Shown here: positions 8,169 to 16,735 of the stretch, piece after piece
Layout: each line of letters begins with the position of its first letter
Position numbering within the stretch: the first letter of the stretch is position 1
Source of the DNA: CADEFF01 sp964569315
GTDB taxonomy: Bacteria; Pseudomonadota; Alphaproteobacteria; Dongiales; Dongiaceae
Length of the DNA stretch: 46,333 nt
Direction: 5' to 3'
Assembly: GCA_964569315.1 (NCBI GenBank)
Contig: CAZMUZ010000019.1
Span: 1 to 46,333, forward strand
Program-made: the position numbers and the translations under genes
The notes under the pieces: generated by a model
The model's database searches: none
The model's input: the letters and a program-made list of their open reading frames with translations, nothing else
Told to the model about the DNA's origin: nothing

Positions 8169-9230
8169 CTAGAACGCGCCGCTTTCGGGTGCGCCTTCGC
8201 GGCGACGACGGTTGCGCCGACGCCCGCCTTCGGCACCTTCTTCGGGCGGCTGCAGGCCGCTTGCCTGCTGCATCGCGCCGAGCGAGACCTGCCCGAGGCG
8301 CTTCACAATCTCGTCCGCGGTCGGCTTCGCGCCCGGACTGTAAGTCGCGAGCGCGTCCCGGATCGCCCGGAGATGTTCGGGCGTGGTGCCGCAGCAGCCG
8401 CCGATGATGCGGGCACCAGCGTCGCGCGCGAGCCGCGCGTAATCGGCCATCAGCTCCGGGGTGCCGTCATAGCGGATCTTTCCCTCGACGAAATAGGGGA
8501 TGCCGCAATTGCCCTTGGCTACCAGCACGTCATCGGGCTCCGCCGCCGTTGCCATGTTGAGGATGGCGATGACGAGCTCGGCTGCGCCGACGCCGCAATT
8601 GGCGCCCATGGCGAGCGGCCGCGGGCTGAAGCCGTGACAGACCTCGGCATGCTCGGCCGGGGTCACGCCCATCATGCTGCGGCCGTTGGTGTCGAAGGAG
8701 ACGGTCGAGACGTAGGGAAGCCCTGCCGCTTCCGCGCCGGCCACCGCCGCGCGCACCTCTTCCTTCGCCGACATGGTCTCGATCCACAGAACGTCGACGC
8801 CGCCTGCCGCGAGCGCCTTCGCCTGCTCGGTGAAGGCCTCGACGCCTTCCTCGTAGGTGAGAGCGCCGAGCGGCTGGAAGAGCTCGCCGGTCGGGCCCAT
8901 CGAGCCCGCCACCACGACCGGACGCCCGGCCGTGTCGGCGACGCCACGCGCGATGCGCGCCGCGGTCATGTTCACCTCGGCCACGCGGTCCTGCCACTTG
9001 TGCAGCTTCAGCCGATGGCGCGAGCCGCCGAAGCTGTTGGTGAGGACGATGTCGGCACCGGCCTCGATCATGCCCCGATGCAGGTTCTCGATCCGGTCGG
9101 GATGCTCGAAGTTCCACACCTCGGGCGCCTCGCCGGTCGCGAGCCCGGCCTGGAACAGGTTGGTGCCGGTCGCCCCGTCGGCAATCAGATAGGGGCGCGC
9201 GGCGAGCAGTTTCTGCAGGAGATCGGACAT
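8169..9230 (-). CDS. bmt: Betaine--homocysteine S-methyltransferase
   Basis: A cytoplasmic zinc methyltransferase of 353 residues of the homocysteine S-methyltransferase family, predicted to transfer a methyl from glycine betaine to homocysteine, giving dimethylglycine and methionine. Seen: N-terminal ADGATGTNLFQ, the zinc ligands C212 (GANCGVG) and C279-C280 (GGCCGTTP). This is the short bacterial Bmt type known from Sinorhizobium, not the full MetH. The last ~25 residues are an arginine-rich tail (RRRNRRRREG) outside the barrel. It lies beside choline uptake and dimethylglycine/sarcosine oxidation genes, which supports betaine as donor; S-methylmethionine would be the alternative. The start at 9230 has no strong Shine-Dalgarno sequence. 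Confidence 0.88.
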   Translation of the reverse strand: MSDLLQKLLAARPYLIADGATGTNLFQAGLATGEAPEVWNFEHPDRIENLHRGMIEAGADIVLTNSFGGSRHRLKLHKWQDRVAEVNMTAARIARGVADTAGRPVVVAGSMGPTGELFQPLGALTYEEGVEAFTEQAKALAAGGVDVLWIETMSAKEEVRAAVAGAEAAGLPYVSTVSFDTNGRSMMGVTPAEHAEVCHGFSPRPLAMGANCGVGAAELVIAILNMATAAEPDDVLVAKGNCGIPYFVEGKIRYDGTPELMADYARLARDAGARIIGGCCGTTPEHLRAIRDALATYSPGAKPTADEIVKRLGQVSLGAMQQASGLQPPEEGAEGGRRRNRRRREGAPESGAF

Positions 9231-9351
9231 GAGGCCAAGCTAAGCATTTCGCCGGCGAGCGGCAAGGGAAGTGCGCGGGGTTATCCCTTAGCCAATTGGA
9301 AAGGCTCGTATATTTATCGATTTCCGCTGCAATCTCTGAGTCCGCGCCTCG

Positions 9352-10479
9352 CTACGGAACGATGCCGGTACCGCGGCGCTGCCAGCGGATCGTGCCGAGA
9401 TCGTCGGTCGTCTCGAACGCATCCGGTCCCATCAGACGATAGGTGCCCTGGATGCCGTCGCCCGCCTCGGGCTCGAGCGCGAACCGGCCTTCCTCGGCCG
9501 CGATCTCTCCTTCGAGCCGGCTCACCGCCGTCAGCACGGCATAGCCGCTGTCGGAGATGCGCCAGACCAGCCGCTCCTCGATGTCCGGATCGCCGTCCGC
9601 CTGCCAATAGCCGACGAGGGCGGGATCGAGCGGCCCCACGGGCGCATTGCCGGAGAGCGGCACGCTGCTCCAGATGCCGAAGAAGATCGGGTCGATGCCC
9701 TTCGGCATGTCACCCTCGGCTATCCGTGTCCACGCCGCCTCGATGTCGCCGCCCGTGTCGAAGCTGTCCGCACCGTCGATGTCGTAGTCGCCGGAGAGGC
9801 TGGCTTGCTGCGATTCCACGCGCCAGGCGCCGTCCTGCGCGGCGATGTAACCGCTATATTCCGGCGCCAAGGTCATGACCCAGTGCCCGTCCGGCTCGAT
9901 GATCCATTCGCGCCGGTCGGTCGTGGCACTCGCCGGGCCGGCGGCATCGGCGAACCAGCGTCCGGCGAGCGCCTCGAGGCCCGGGATCCTGGCGAGGGCC
10001 GCCTCGGTGCCGAGCCGTTCCGCGGCGGCGCGGGCGAGCTCGGTCGCGGCACCCACCCGGTCCTCGAGGGAGGCGGCGCTGATCGTGACGGTGAGCAGCG
10101 TCGCGTCCTTGAGGACGGTCACTTGCGTGAAGCCGCCCGGGGAATCGAAGGCGAAGGCGCGGTCGCCCAGATCGTCGATCGTCAGGCGATTGCCCTGGCT
10201 CGCCTGCGCGTCGAAGAAGTCCGCGCGACCGGGATTCTCGTCGACGCTGATCGCAGCCTGCGTCTGCCAGCCGCTCTCGCTGCCCATATAGTTGCAGCCG
10301 CCGATCCCATCGTTCTGCGGCGGGCCGGGTTGCTCGCCGAGGGCGTCGGCGACCTCGGCCGGCGTCACCAGGGCGCAAGGGTCGGTCCTGGTGCCGGCGC
10401 CGCCACCGGCTGCGAACGCGGCGTTCGCCCCGAGAGCGGTGCCGAGAAAAAGGGCGACAAGGCAGGCGAGGTTGCGCAT
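9352..10479 (-). CDS. Exported two-part protein of unknown function
   Basis: A 375-residue secreted protein. The ATG at 10479 is preferred over a GTG at 10497 because GGGAG lies nine bases upstream and the signal peptide (MRNLACLVALFLGTALGANAAFA) then starts cleanly. The first mature part, about residues 30-165, has the pattern DPCALVTPAEVADALG...GGCNY...LGDRAF, resembling DUF3558-type exported domains in layout. The rest has two beta-rich stretches each centred on a tryptophan-glycine motif (LAGRWFAD... and LVGYWQAD...), each ending in a TLAPEYSG or TAVSRLEG strand, suggesting two lipocalin-like halves. Family assignments are tentative. It lies between bmt and the FAD-GcvT enzyme on the same strand, but a terminator-like hairpin separates it from the latter. 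Confidence 0.7.
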   Translation of the reverse strand: MRNLACLVALFLGTALGANAAFAAGGGAGTRTDPCALVTPAEVADALGEQPGPPQNDGIGGCNYMGSESGWQTQAAISVDENPGRADFFDAQASQGNRLTIDDLGDRAFAFDSPGGFTQVTVLKDATLLTVTISAASLEDRVGAATELARAAAERLGTEAALARIPGLEALAGRWFADAAGPASATTDRREWIIEPDGHWVMTLAPEYSGYIAAQDGAWRVESQQASLSGDYDIDGADSFDTGGDIEAAWTRIAEGDMPKGIDPIFFGIWSSVPLSGNAPVGPLDPALVGYWQADGDPDIEERLVWRISDSGYAVLTAVSRLEGEIAAEEGRFALEPEAGDGIQGTYRLMGPDAFETTDDLGTIRWQRRGTGIVP

Positions 10480-10570
10480 CGGATGAAGCTCCCGCACGGG
10501 CTTCGCTGCCGCGGATTTTAGCGCGGTGTGCAGGGCCGGTCATCGCCGGCCGTAGGAACCCCGAAAACCA

Positions 10571-10597
10571 GACGGGCAGCCAGGCGGGCTGCCCGTC
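10571..10597 (-). terminator. Rho-independent terminator after the FAD-GcvT dehydrogenase
   Basis: An 11-bp perfect inverted repeat, GACGGGCAGCC (10571-10581) and GGCTGCCCGTC (10587-10597), with a five-base loop. Read on the minus strand it follows the dehydrogenase stop by about 25 bases and is followed by TGGTTTTCGG, a short U-tract. It should end the transcript of the 10622-13054 gene. Confidence 0.7.
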
Positions 10598-10621
10598 CGT
10601 CAGGTCATGCAAGCCGGCCGT

Positions 10622-13054
10622 TCAGGCGCGGAGCCGCTCGTTCTCCGGATCCCAGGGCGATTCCGGCAGCACCTCGCATTTATGCCGCTCGCCATGCATC
10701 ACGAGCTCGAGCTTCGTCCCTACCTTGGCGTGGCTCGGCCGCACATAGCCGACCGCCATGCTGGTGCCGAGGGTATAGCCGTAAGCGCCGGAGGTGGCGC
10801 GTCCGACCATCGTCTCGCCGTCATAGATCGGCTCGTTGCCCCAGGGATCGCTGTCCCTGGCCTCGACCTTGAGCGTGACATAGCTGTAGGGCAGGCCCTT
10901 CTGCTGCTGGCGCACCAGCGCCTCGCGCCCCACGAACTCGCCCTTGTTGAGCTGCACGAAACGGCCCATGCCGGATTCGAAGGGCGAATATTCGGTCGAA
11001 AGGTCGGTCTTCCAGTAGCGATAGCTCTTCTCGATCCGAAGGCTGTCCATGGCGCGGATGCCGAAGGGCCGGATGTCGAATTCCTGGCCCGCCTCCCAGA
11101 GCGCGTCCCAGAGGGCGAGCTGATAGGCGAGCGGGTGATGCAGCTCCCAGCCGAGCTCGCCGACGAAATTGACCCGCAGCGCCCGCACCGGCGCCACGCC
11201 CACCGTGACGTTCTGCATGGTGAGCCAGGGGAAGGCGGCGTTGGCGAGATCGGCGTCGGTGACCTTCTGCAGGAGCTCGCGCGAGCGCGGGCCCGCCACG
11301 ACGAGCACGCCGCGATCGAGCGTCACGTCGCGGATATCGACGCTCCCGTCCGATGGCCGGTTCTTCACCAGGATATCCCAGTCATGCCGGTTCGCCGCCG
11401 CCGCGCTCACGATGTAGAAGCTCTCGGCCCCCAGCCGCGTGATGGTCCATTCCGAGAGCACCCCGCCTTTCGTCTCGCAGACATGGCAGAGCTGGATGCG
11501 GCCGATCTTCTTCGGCAGACGGTTGGCGATGAGCCGGTCGAGAAAGGCTTCGGCGCCGGCACCCGACACCTCGAACTTGGAGAAGCCGGTGAGATCGAGC
11601 AACCCGACGCGCTCGCGCACCGCCTTTACCTCGTCCCGCACGGGCTCGAAGAAATTGGTGCGGCGAAAGCTGTATTTGTCCTTGGCCGGCGTGCCTTTCG
11701 GCGCGAACCAGTTGGCGCGTTCCCAGCCGAATTTCTGGCCGAACACCGCGTTCAGCTCCTTCTGGCGCGCATAGCAGGGCGGGGCCTTGGCCGGCCGCGC
11801 CGCCGGGCGCTCCTCCAGCGGATAATGGACGATGAAGACGTGCTCGTAGCACTCCTCGTTCTTGGTCTTCACGTAGCGCTTGTTGGCGTAGTCGCCATAG
11901 CGCCGCGGATCGACATCCCACATGTCGATACCGGGCTCGCCCTCGACCATCCATTCGGCGAGCTGCCAGCCGGCGCCGCCGGCGGCCGTGATGCCGAAGC
12001 TGTGGCCCTCGTTGAGCCAGAGGTTCTTCAGTCCCCAGGCCGGGCCGATGATCGGGCTGCCGTCCGGCGTATAAGGGATCGGCCCGTTGATGCAGTCCTT
12101 GATGCCGGCCTTGCCGAAGATCGGCACGCGATGGATCGCGGCGTTGATATGCGGTTCCAGCCGCTCGAGGTCCGGTGCCAGCAGCTCCTGGCCGAAGGCA
12201 TCCGGCACGCCGTCCACTGCCCAGGCGGGTGCGCCCTTCTCGTAGGGCCCGAGGATCAGGCCCTGGCGCTCCTCGCGCATGTAGTAGCTGGCGTCGCTCT
12301 CGCGCAGCACGGCCATCTCCGGCAGGCCCTGCTTCTTGCGCTCCGCCAGCTCGGGGATCTCGTCGGTCACGAGATACTGATGCTCGACCGCGATCACCGG
12401 GAGATCGAGCCCGACCATGGCGGCGGTCTGCCGCGCCCAGGAGCCGGTGGCGAGCACGAGATGCTCGCAAGCGATCTCGCCCTTGTCGGTCTTCACCAGC
12501 CACTCGCCGGACGGCTTCCGCTCGATGCCGGTCACCTTGGTCTGGCGGTGGATCTCGGCGCCGCGGCTGCGCGCACCCTTCGCGAGCGCCATGGTGACGT
12601 CGGCCGGCGCCACATGGCCGTCCTGCGGATGGTAGAGCGCGCCGACCAGACCATCGGTATTGCAGTAGGGCCAGAGCTCCTTCACGCGCTTCGGCGTGAC
12701 CAGTTCGAAGGGGACGCCGATCGTGTTCGCGGTGCCGCAATATTTGTAATACTCGTCCATGCGGTCGCGGTTGGTCGCGAGGCGAAGGTTGCCGGTCTGG
12801 TGGAAGCCGACCGCTTGGCCGGTTTCGGCCTCGAGCGACTTATAGAGATCGACGGAATATTTATGGAGCTGCCCGACCGTGTAGCTCATGTTGAAGAGCG
12901 GCAGCAGCCCGGCCGCATGCCAGGTCGAGCCGTGCGTCAGGTCCATCTTTTCCAGCAGCACGCAATCGGACCAGCCCTTCCGGGTGAGGTGATAGAGCGT
13001 GCTGACGCCGACGATGCCGCCGCCGACGATGACCACGCGGGCATGTGATTTCAT
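10622..13054 (-). CDS. FAD-dependent dimethylglycine/sarcosine dehydrogenase-like enzyme (FAD + GcvT)
   Basis: An 810-residue flavoprotein with the DMGDH/SARDH layout: an N-terminal DAO FAD domain (GGGIVG at 11-16; GSTWHAAG at 42-49, where H46 aligns with the histidine that covalently holds FAD in mammalian DMGDH), a linker, and a C-terminal GcvT-type folate domain from about residue 435 (RERVGLLDLTGFSKFEV, RVNFVGELGWELH). It should oxidatively demethylate an N-methylated glycine and pass C1 to tetrahydrofolate. The ATG at 13054 is used because GGGAAG precedes it; an earlier start at 13087 lacks one. A second copy of the same architecture lies at 26007-28424. Exact substrate (dimethylglycine, sarcosine or another) is not determined by sequence. 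Confidence 0.88.
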   Translation of the reverse strand: MKSHARVVIVGGGIVGVSTLYHLTRKGWSDCVLLEKMDLTHGSTWHAAGLLPLFNMSYTVGQLHKYSVDLYKSLEAETGQAVGFHQTGNLRLATNRDRMDEYYKYCGTANTIGVPFELVTPKRVKELWPYCNTDGLVGALYHPQDGHVAPADVTMALAKGARSRGAEIHRQTKVTGIERKPSGEWLVKTDKGEIACEHLVLATGSWARQTAAMVGLDLPVIAVEHQYLVTDEIPELAERKKQGLPEMAVLRESDASYYMREERQGLILGPYEKGAPAWAVDGVPDAFGQELLAPDLERLEPHINAAIHRVPIFGKAGIKDCINGPIPYTPDGSPIIGPAWGLKNLWLNEGHSFGITAAGGAGWQLAEWMVEGEPGIDMWDVDPRRYGDYANKRYVKTKNEECYEHVFIVHYPLEERPAARPAKAPPCYARQKELNAVFGQKFGWERANWFAPKGTPAKDKYSFRRTNFFEPVRDEVKAVRERVGLLDLTGFSKFEVSGAGAEAFLDRLIANRLPKKIGRIQLCHVCETKGGVLSEWTITRLGAESFYIVSAAAANRHDWDILVKNRPSDGSVDIRDVTLDRGVLVVAGPRSRELLQKVTDADLANAAFPWLTMQNVTVGVAPVRALRVNFVGELGWELHHPLAYQLALWDALWEAGQEFDIRPFGIRAMDSLRIEKSYRYWKTDLSTEYSPFESGMGRFVQLNKGEFVGREALVRQQQKGLPYSYVTLKVEARDSDPWGNEPIYDGETMVGRATSGAYGYTLGTSMAVGYVRPSHAKVGTKLELVMHGERHKCEVLPESPWDPENERLRA

Positions 13055-13220
13055 GATTGGAGCTTCCCTGTCTGCAGCGCCGGGCATCTTCGCGGAAGGC
13101 GAGGACGCCGCACCGCCGCCGCCGGCCCGATCGGGCCCGGATTTCTCTTAAGCTCCGGAACTATAAGGGCTTGCGCCGCAGCGACCAGCCATGTCGGAAA
13201 CGCGGCAGGTGCCCGCGCGT

Positions 13221-13652
13221 CTAGGCCGATCCGGAATCCTCGCCGGTGCCCTGGTAGCGCGCGAGCCCGTCGGCCGGCTGGATCCAGGGGAGGGCCTGCC
13301 CGAAATAGACATGGGCCTGCGGCACGAGGCTCGCCGGGTCCTCGATCGTCGCCACGAAGATATGGACTTCCTCCGGCCAGCGTTCGCCCTCGAAGGCCAT
13401 TGGCGTGCCGCAACGGCCGCAGAAGCTCCGCGCGACACCCGGCGAGGAACGGTGGATGGCGGGCGGAACGCCCGTCCAGGCGAAGCGATTGCGCGGGAAC
13501 CCGGCGAAGGTGGTGAAGGGCGAGCCGGTCTGCGCGCGACAGTCGCGGCAGTGGCAATGGGCGACCCAGTTCGGATCGCCGTCGACCCGGAAGCTCACCG
13601 CGCCGCAGCCGCAGCGACCGGTTCGAATGCGCGAGATGTCCGGATCGGGCAT
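13221..13652 (-). CDS. GFA-family zinc protein (glutathione-dependent formaldehyde-activating type)
   Basis: A small soluble protein of 143 residues with the CENP-V/GFA fold. Seven cysteines are in the expected arrangement: C14-x-C16, C33-x-C35-x2-C38 (HCHCRDC) and C78-x2-C81 (CGRC), which form two zinc sites in Gfa. In Paracoccus, Gfa binds S-hydroxymethylglutathione, though its catalytic role is disputed and most homologues have unknown function. The start is the ATG at 13652, where homology begins; the frame stays open upstream by chance. It sits next to demethylating enzymes that may release formaldehyde, so a formaldehyde-handling role is plausible but inferred. Confidence 0.85.
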   Translation of the reverse strand: MPDPDISRIRTGRCGCGAVSFRVDGDPNWVAHCHCRDCRAQTGSPFTTFAGFPRNRFAWTGVPPAIHRSSPGVARSFCGRCGTPMAFEGERWPEEVHIFVATIEDPASLVPQAHVYFGQALPWIQPADGLARYQGTGEDSGSA

Positions 13653-13756
13653 GGTTTCACCGTCCCTCGTCTTCCACACGCAGGGAAAGGATAGCAGGTC
13701 GTGCGCGACCGGCGAGTCCCCGCGGAAGATGAGGGGGAGCGTCGCTTTCCGTCGGG

Positions 13757-14566
13757 TCAGGCGCCGCCGATCAGGTCCCAGAACCGCTCGTTGATCTGGC
13801 GCATCAACTCGCCATGACGGAGCGACAGGCAGGTCCGCAGCGTCGGCATGCGCTGGCTCGCGAGATCGGCGAGGCAGCCGTCGAGGGCGGAGCGAGCGAG
13901 CGCGCGGCCCTCGGGCGTCGCCAGGGTGATGTCGGCGTTCGTGGCTTCCGACTGCCACAGCCCGGCACGGAGAGCGCGAGTCTCGTCGCCGCCGATCTTC
14001 GGGAGGTGGTTGATCAGGCGGGCGACAATCCGGCTCGCATCGGCGACCCGGCCGGGGCGGTCGAAGGCGAGTGCGCCGGCCTCGCGCAGCGGCCCGATGG
14101 CGAGCGCGATCTCCGCGGGCGTCTGCGGTTCCATATCGCCGATCTGGCGGACGGGTTGCAGGGTCACGTTCGGCCCGACCTCCACCGCGACGGCGGCGGC
14201 ACCCATGGCGCGCGCGCCTTCCGCCAGCAGCACGATGCGCACCGCGCTGTAGTTGTTGTGGGCGCGGATCGCCACATAGGGGCCTGCCGGCAAGCGGCGC
14301 TCGCTGCCGTCGGCAAGCGTGAGGCGCAGCGTGATCTCGCCCGCGGCGATCTCGTAGGGCGTGCCGCGCGACGGGCCCTGGCGCTCGGGCTGCAGGCAGA
14401 AGGTGCCGAAATAGCCGCTGCATTCCTCGCCGGCGCAGTCGAGCGTGGTCGGCGCGCCGTTGCTGGCGACGAGGCCGAGCAACTGCGGCGCGGCGGCGGC
14501 GCCGGCGATCGCGAACAGGAAGCTCGCGGCGATCGAGACGAGAAAAAGCCAGAACGTGCGGATCAT
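13757..14566 (-). CDS. Secreted protein of unrecognised family, copy 1 of 3
   Basis: A 269-residue exported protein with signal peptide (residues 1-26, ending AGAAAA) followed at once by PQLLGLVAS. Five cysteines recur in the two neighbouring paralogues: C44, C49 and C57 (CAGEEC...FCLQ) plus a C-terminal pair (CLADLASQRMPTLRTC). Other shared blocks are LPAGPYVAI, PQTPAEIALAIGPLREA, ARLINHLPK and a terminal FWDLIGGA. Even without homology to a known family, the conservation pattern shows three related genes. The ATG at 14566 has AAGGAG nine bases upstream. It is the last of the three in the direction of transcription and is preceded by a hairpin at 14647-14671. Likely periplasmic; function unknown. 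Confidence 0.78.
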   Translation of the reverse strand: MIRTFWLFLVSIAASFLFAIAGAAAAPQLLGLVASNGAPTTLDCAGEECSGYFGTFCLQPERQGPSRGTPYEIAAGEITLRLTLADGSERRLPAGPYVAIRAHNNYSAVRIVLLAEGARAMGAAAVAVEVGPNVTLQPVRQIGDMEPQTPAEIALAIGPLREAGALAFDRPGRVADASRIVARLINHLPKIGGDETRALRAGLWQSEATNADITLATPEGRALARSALDGCLADLASQRMPTLRTCLSLRHGELMRQINERFWDLIGGA

Positions 14567-14646
14567 GGCGCGCTCCTTCCCCGGACGCCGAACGGAGCCG
14601 GCCCACCTGCTTTCAGGCGCCCTGCCGGCGACCCCGACCGTCCCTT

Positions 14647-14671
14647 CCGGCGGTCGCCCGACGACCGCCGG
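14647..14671 (-). terminator. Hairpin between copies 1 and 2 of the secreted trio
   Basis: CCGGCGGTCG (14647-14656) and CGACCGCCGG (14662-14671) form a perfect 10-bp stem with a five-base loop. On the minus strand it lies just after the stop of copy 2. No U-tract follows, so it may attenuate rather than terminate, or only stabilise the message. Confidence 0.4.
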
Positions 14672-14690
14672 CAAACCGCCTCACGGCCGC

Positions 14691-15503
14691 TCAGCTTCCG
14701 CCGAGCGACTCCCAGAACTCGATATTGGTTCGCACCGCGAGCCGGTCATGCGTGCCCTGGAGGCAGCTCCGCATGGTGGCGACGTGATGCGTCACATCGA
14801 CCTTATGCTGGCATTCGGAGAACATTTCCGAGGAGAGCTGCAGCCCCGCCGGGTCGGCCTTGGCGGCAAGCGTGTCCACGCCGGCGGCGCCCCAGAGGCT
14901 GCCGTCGGAGTCCGACGCCCGGCGACCTTGAGCGGGCAGCGCGTTGATCATGGCACTGGTGACGCGCATGGCATCCGAGCTCCGGTTCTGCTCGTCGTAG
15001 AATTTCGCCGCCATGGCGCGATTGACGCCGGTCGCGAGCGCGATGTCCTCGGCCGTCTGCGGTTCGGCGTCGTCGGCCTCGTCCTCCGGCAGCAGCGACA
15101 CCTGCTTGCCGACCTCGATCGCCACGTCGATGAGCCCGAGCGCGGCCATCGCCTCAGGGTCGATCGTCGCCTCGAGGGCGGTGTAGCCCCGCATGGAATG
15201 GAAGGCGAGATAGGGACCGGCGGGGAGGCGGACGGTCTCGCCGGCGGCGTTGGTGCCGACGATCGCGAGCTCGGCGCCATCGACCGGAGTATAGGCGACG
15301 TCCGGATGCGGATTGGCGCGCGTCTGCTGCAGGCAGAAGGCGGTGAGCTCGGCCCGGCAACCCGTCTCGTCGCAGGTCATTCGGGTCGGCTCGAGGCTCG
15401 CCACGAGCCCCAGTACCTGCGGCGCTGCGTCGGCCGAGCCGACGAACAAGCCGAGTCCGCCGGCAAACCCGACCGCGAGGGCATAAGCGCTATGGCGCGT
15501 CAT
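14691..15503 (-). CDS. Secreted protein of unrecognised family, copy 2 of 3
   Basis: A 270-residue exported protein with signal peptide (about residues 1-27) and the shared post-cleavage block APQVLGLVAS. The conserved cysteines are C44, C49 and C57 (CDETGC...FCLQQ) and CQHKVDVTHHVATMRSC near the C-terminus; LPAGPYLAF, PQTAEDIALATG, MINALPA and FWESLGGS match the other copies. It differs in a more acidic middle (EDEADDAEPQ) and in the less conserved helix before the C-terminal cysteine pair. The ATG at 15503 follows AGGGA. Copy 3 ends 67 bases upstream and copy 1 starts 124 bases downstream, so the three are probably one transcript. Function unknown. Confidence 0.78.
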   Translation of the reverse strand: MTRHSAYALAVGFAGGLGLFVGSADAAPQVLGLVASLEPTRMTCDETGCRAELTAFCLQQTRANPHPDVAYTPVDGAELAIVGTNAAGETVRLPAGPYLAFHSMRGYTALEATIDPEAMAALGLIDVAIEVGKQVSLLPEDEADDAEPQTAEDIALATGVNRAMAAKFYDEQNRSSDAMRVTSAMINALPAQGRRASDSDGSLWGAAGVDTLAAKADPAGLQLSSEMFSECQHKVDVTHHVATMRSCLQGTHDRLAVRTNIEFWESLGGS

Positions 15504-15570
15504 GATCGTCCCTTTCCCATGTCGTCGCATTCGTTCGTCCAGACTGCATCGTCCTCATCGCGTCCGGGGA

Positions 15571-16386
15571 TCACGATCCGCCGGAGGAATCCCAGAACTT
15601 GCGGTTGTTGGTCACCATGAAATCCGCATGGCGGAGCGCCAGGCATTCGCGCATCGAGAGCCGCGTGTGCGAGGCGAGCGCGAGCCGGCAGGAATTGTAG
15701 GCGCCGGCCGCAGTGGCGACGCCTTCCGTCGACAGCGACGCCACCATCTCGTCCGTAACGGTGCTCCGCCACAGGCTCTCGGCGATCGCCGGCGTCTCTT
15801 CCGCGGGCCGGGGCAGGGCGTTGATGAGGAGCGCCGTGAGGCGCGCCGCATCGGCGACGGGGCCGGGCACCTCGAAGATGCCGGCCGCAGCCTCGCGCAT
15901 GGGGCCGGTGGCGAGCGCGATCTCGTCCGCGCTTTGCGGATCGGTGTCGCCGGCGGTCTCGACGGGAAGCAGCGACAGGTTGGGCGCGACCTCGACGGCG
16001 ATGCTCGCCGCGCCGAGCGCGGTCATCTGTCGCTCGGTCAGGCTGACCTTGACCGCGGTGAAACCGAGCTGGCTCTCGATGGTGACATAGCCGTTGGCCG
16101 GCAGGCGGAAGCCGGAGCCGTCCGCGCGCGTGACCTCGAGGATCATCGCGCCGGTATCGGCGAGCCGATAGGCGGTGCCCTGGCTCGGGGCGTCGCGCGC
16201 TTCCTGGAGGCAGAAGCTGCTGATGCGGGCGCTGCATTCGCCCGTCCCGTCGCAGACCATCGGGGTCGCGATGCCGAGGCTCGCCACCACGCCCAGAATC
16301 TGCGGCGATGCCGCGGCCGGGCTCGCGAGCAGGCCGATGCCAGCGAAGACGAGCGCTGTAGCCGAGAGCGTCGTTGCTGAAGTCAA
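15571..16386 (-). CDS. Secreted protein of unrecognised family, copy 3 of 3
   Basis: A 271-residue exported protein, the first of the three paralogues in transcription order. Signal peptide residues 1-27 are followed by SPQILGVVAS. Cysteines C45, C51 and C59 (CDGTGEC...FCLQE) and a C-terminal pair (CRLALASHTRLSMREC) match the siblings, as do LPANGYVTI, PQSADEIALATGPMREA, LLINALPR and FWDSSGGS. The start appears to be TTG at 16386: no ATG or GTG gives a full signal peptide, and GGAGG lies five to six bases upstream. The mttB-like gene diverges from its promoter region. Probably periplasmic, possibly disulphide-bonded; function unknown. Confidence 0.77.
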   Translation of the reverse strand: MTSATTLSATALVFAGIGLLASPAAASPQILGVVASLGIATPMVCDGTGECSARISSFCLQEARDAPSQGTAYRLADTGAMILEVTRADGSGFRLPANGYVTIESQLGFTAVKVSLTERQMTALGAASIAVEVAPNLSLLPVETAGDTDPQSADEIALATGPMREAAAGIFEVPGPVADAARLTALLINALPRPAEETPAIAESLWRSTVTDEMVASLSTEGVATAAGAYNSCRLALASHTRLSMRECLALRHADFMVTNNRKFWDSSGGS

Positions 16387-16735
16387 CGGGACCTCCTCCG
16401 GCAGTAAAAGCCGGGGCGTCCTCTTTGCAATCGGGTGCCCGTCCTTGCGGGCCGGCCCAGGAGGACCGCCCTTCGCTCCGAGCGACGCTCCCGCGTCCGG
16501 GATCGTCGCCGCTCCACCACGATTCGACGGGAAGAGGATCGCACTTGCAGGCGGCAGCGGTCAACGCGCGCCTATTTCCCTCAAGCCATTGTGATAATTG
16601 AGGACTGCGCGGCGCTGGCTGGCGCGTATGCGCCAGCCCTTGTCGCCGGTCAGCAAGACCCCGGCATGGCATCGGTCCGAAATGCCGGAAGAGCCGGTAA
16701 AGCTCGGAATTTCAAGGCCAAGGAGCCGAACAGCG
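16387..16735. promoter_or_regulatory. Divergent intergenic region between the secreted trio and the mttB-like gene
   Basis: A 349-base gap with no gene that I can support. It must carry promoters for both directions. The least GC-rich part is 16570-16605 (around GTGATAATTG), whose GATAAT at 16593-16598 could be a plus-strand -10 box, but no good -35 box is seen. A perfect hairpin lies just downstream at 16617-16638. Confidence 0.4.
16617..16638 (+). promoter_or_regulatory. Perfect 9-bp hairpin in the mttB-like leader
   Basis: GGCTGGCGC (16617-16625), loop GTAT, GCGCCAGCC (16630-16638). It is about 100 bases before the mttB-like start and about 20 bases after a possible -10 box. It could be an operator or a leader-RNA stem. 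Nothing distinguishes the two. Confidence 0.4.

Noticed and set aside
9231..9351. A methionine- or SAM-related riboswitch upstream of bmt
   Set aside because: The 121-base leader shows no SAM, SAH or cobalamin riboswitch core that I can recognise; short chance stems only.
10607..13048. An 813-residue plus-strand frame opposite the FAD-GcvT gene
   Set aside because: Antisense shadow: composition is Arg/Ala/His-rich with no motifs, while the minus strand encodes a clear flavoprotein.
13653..14606. N-terminal extension of the GFA protein into the secreted-protein gene
   Set aside because: The extension is an out-of-frame copy of copy 1; GFA homology begins at the ATG at 13652.
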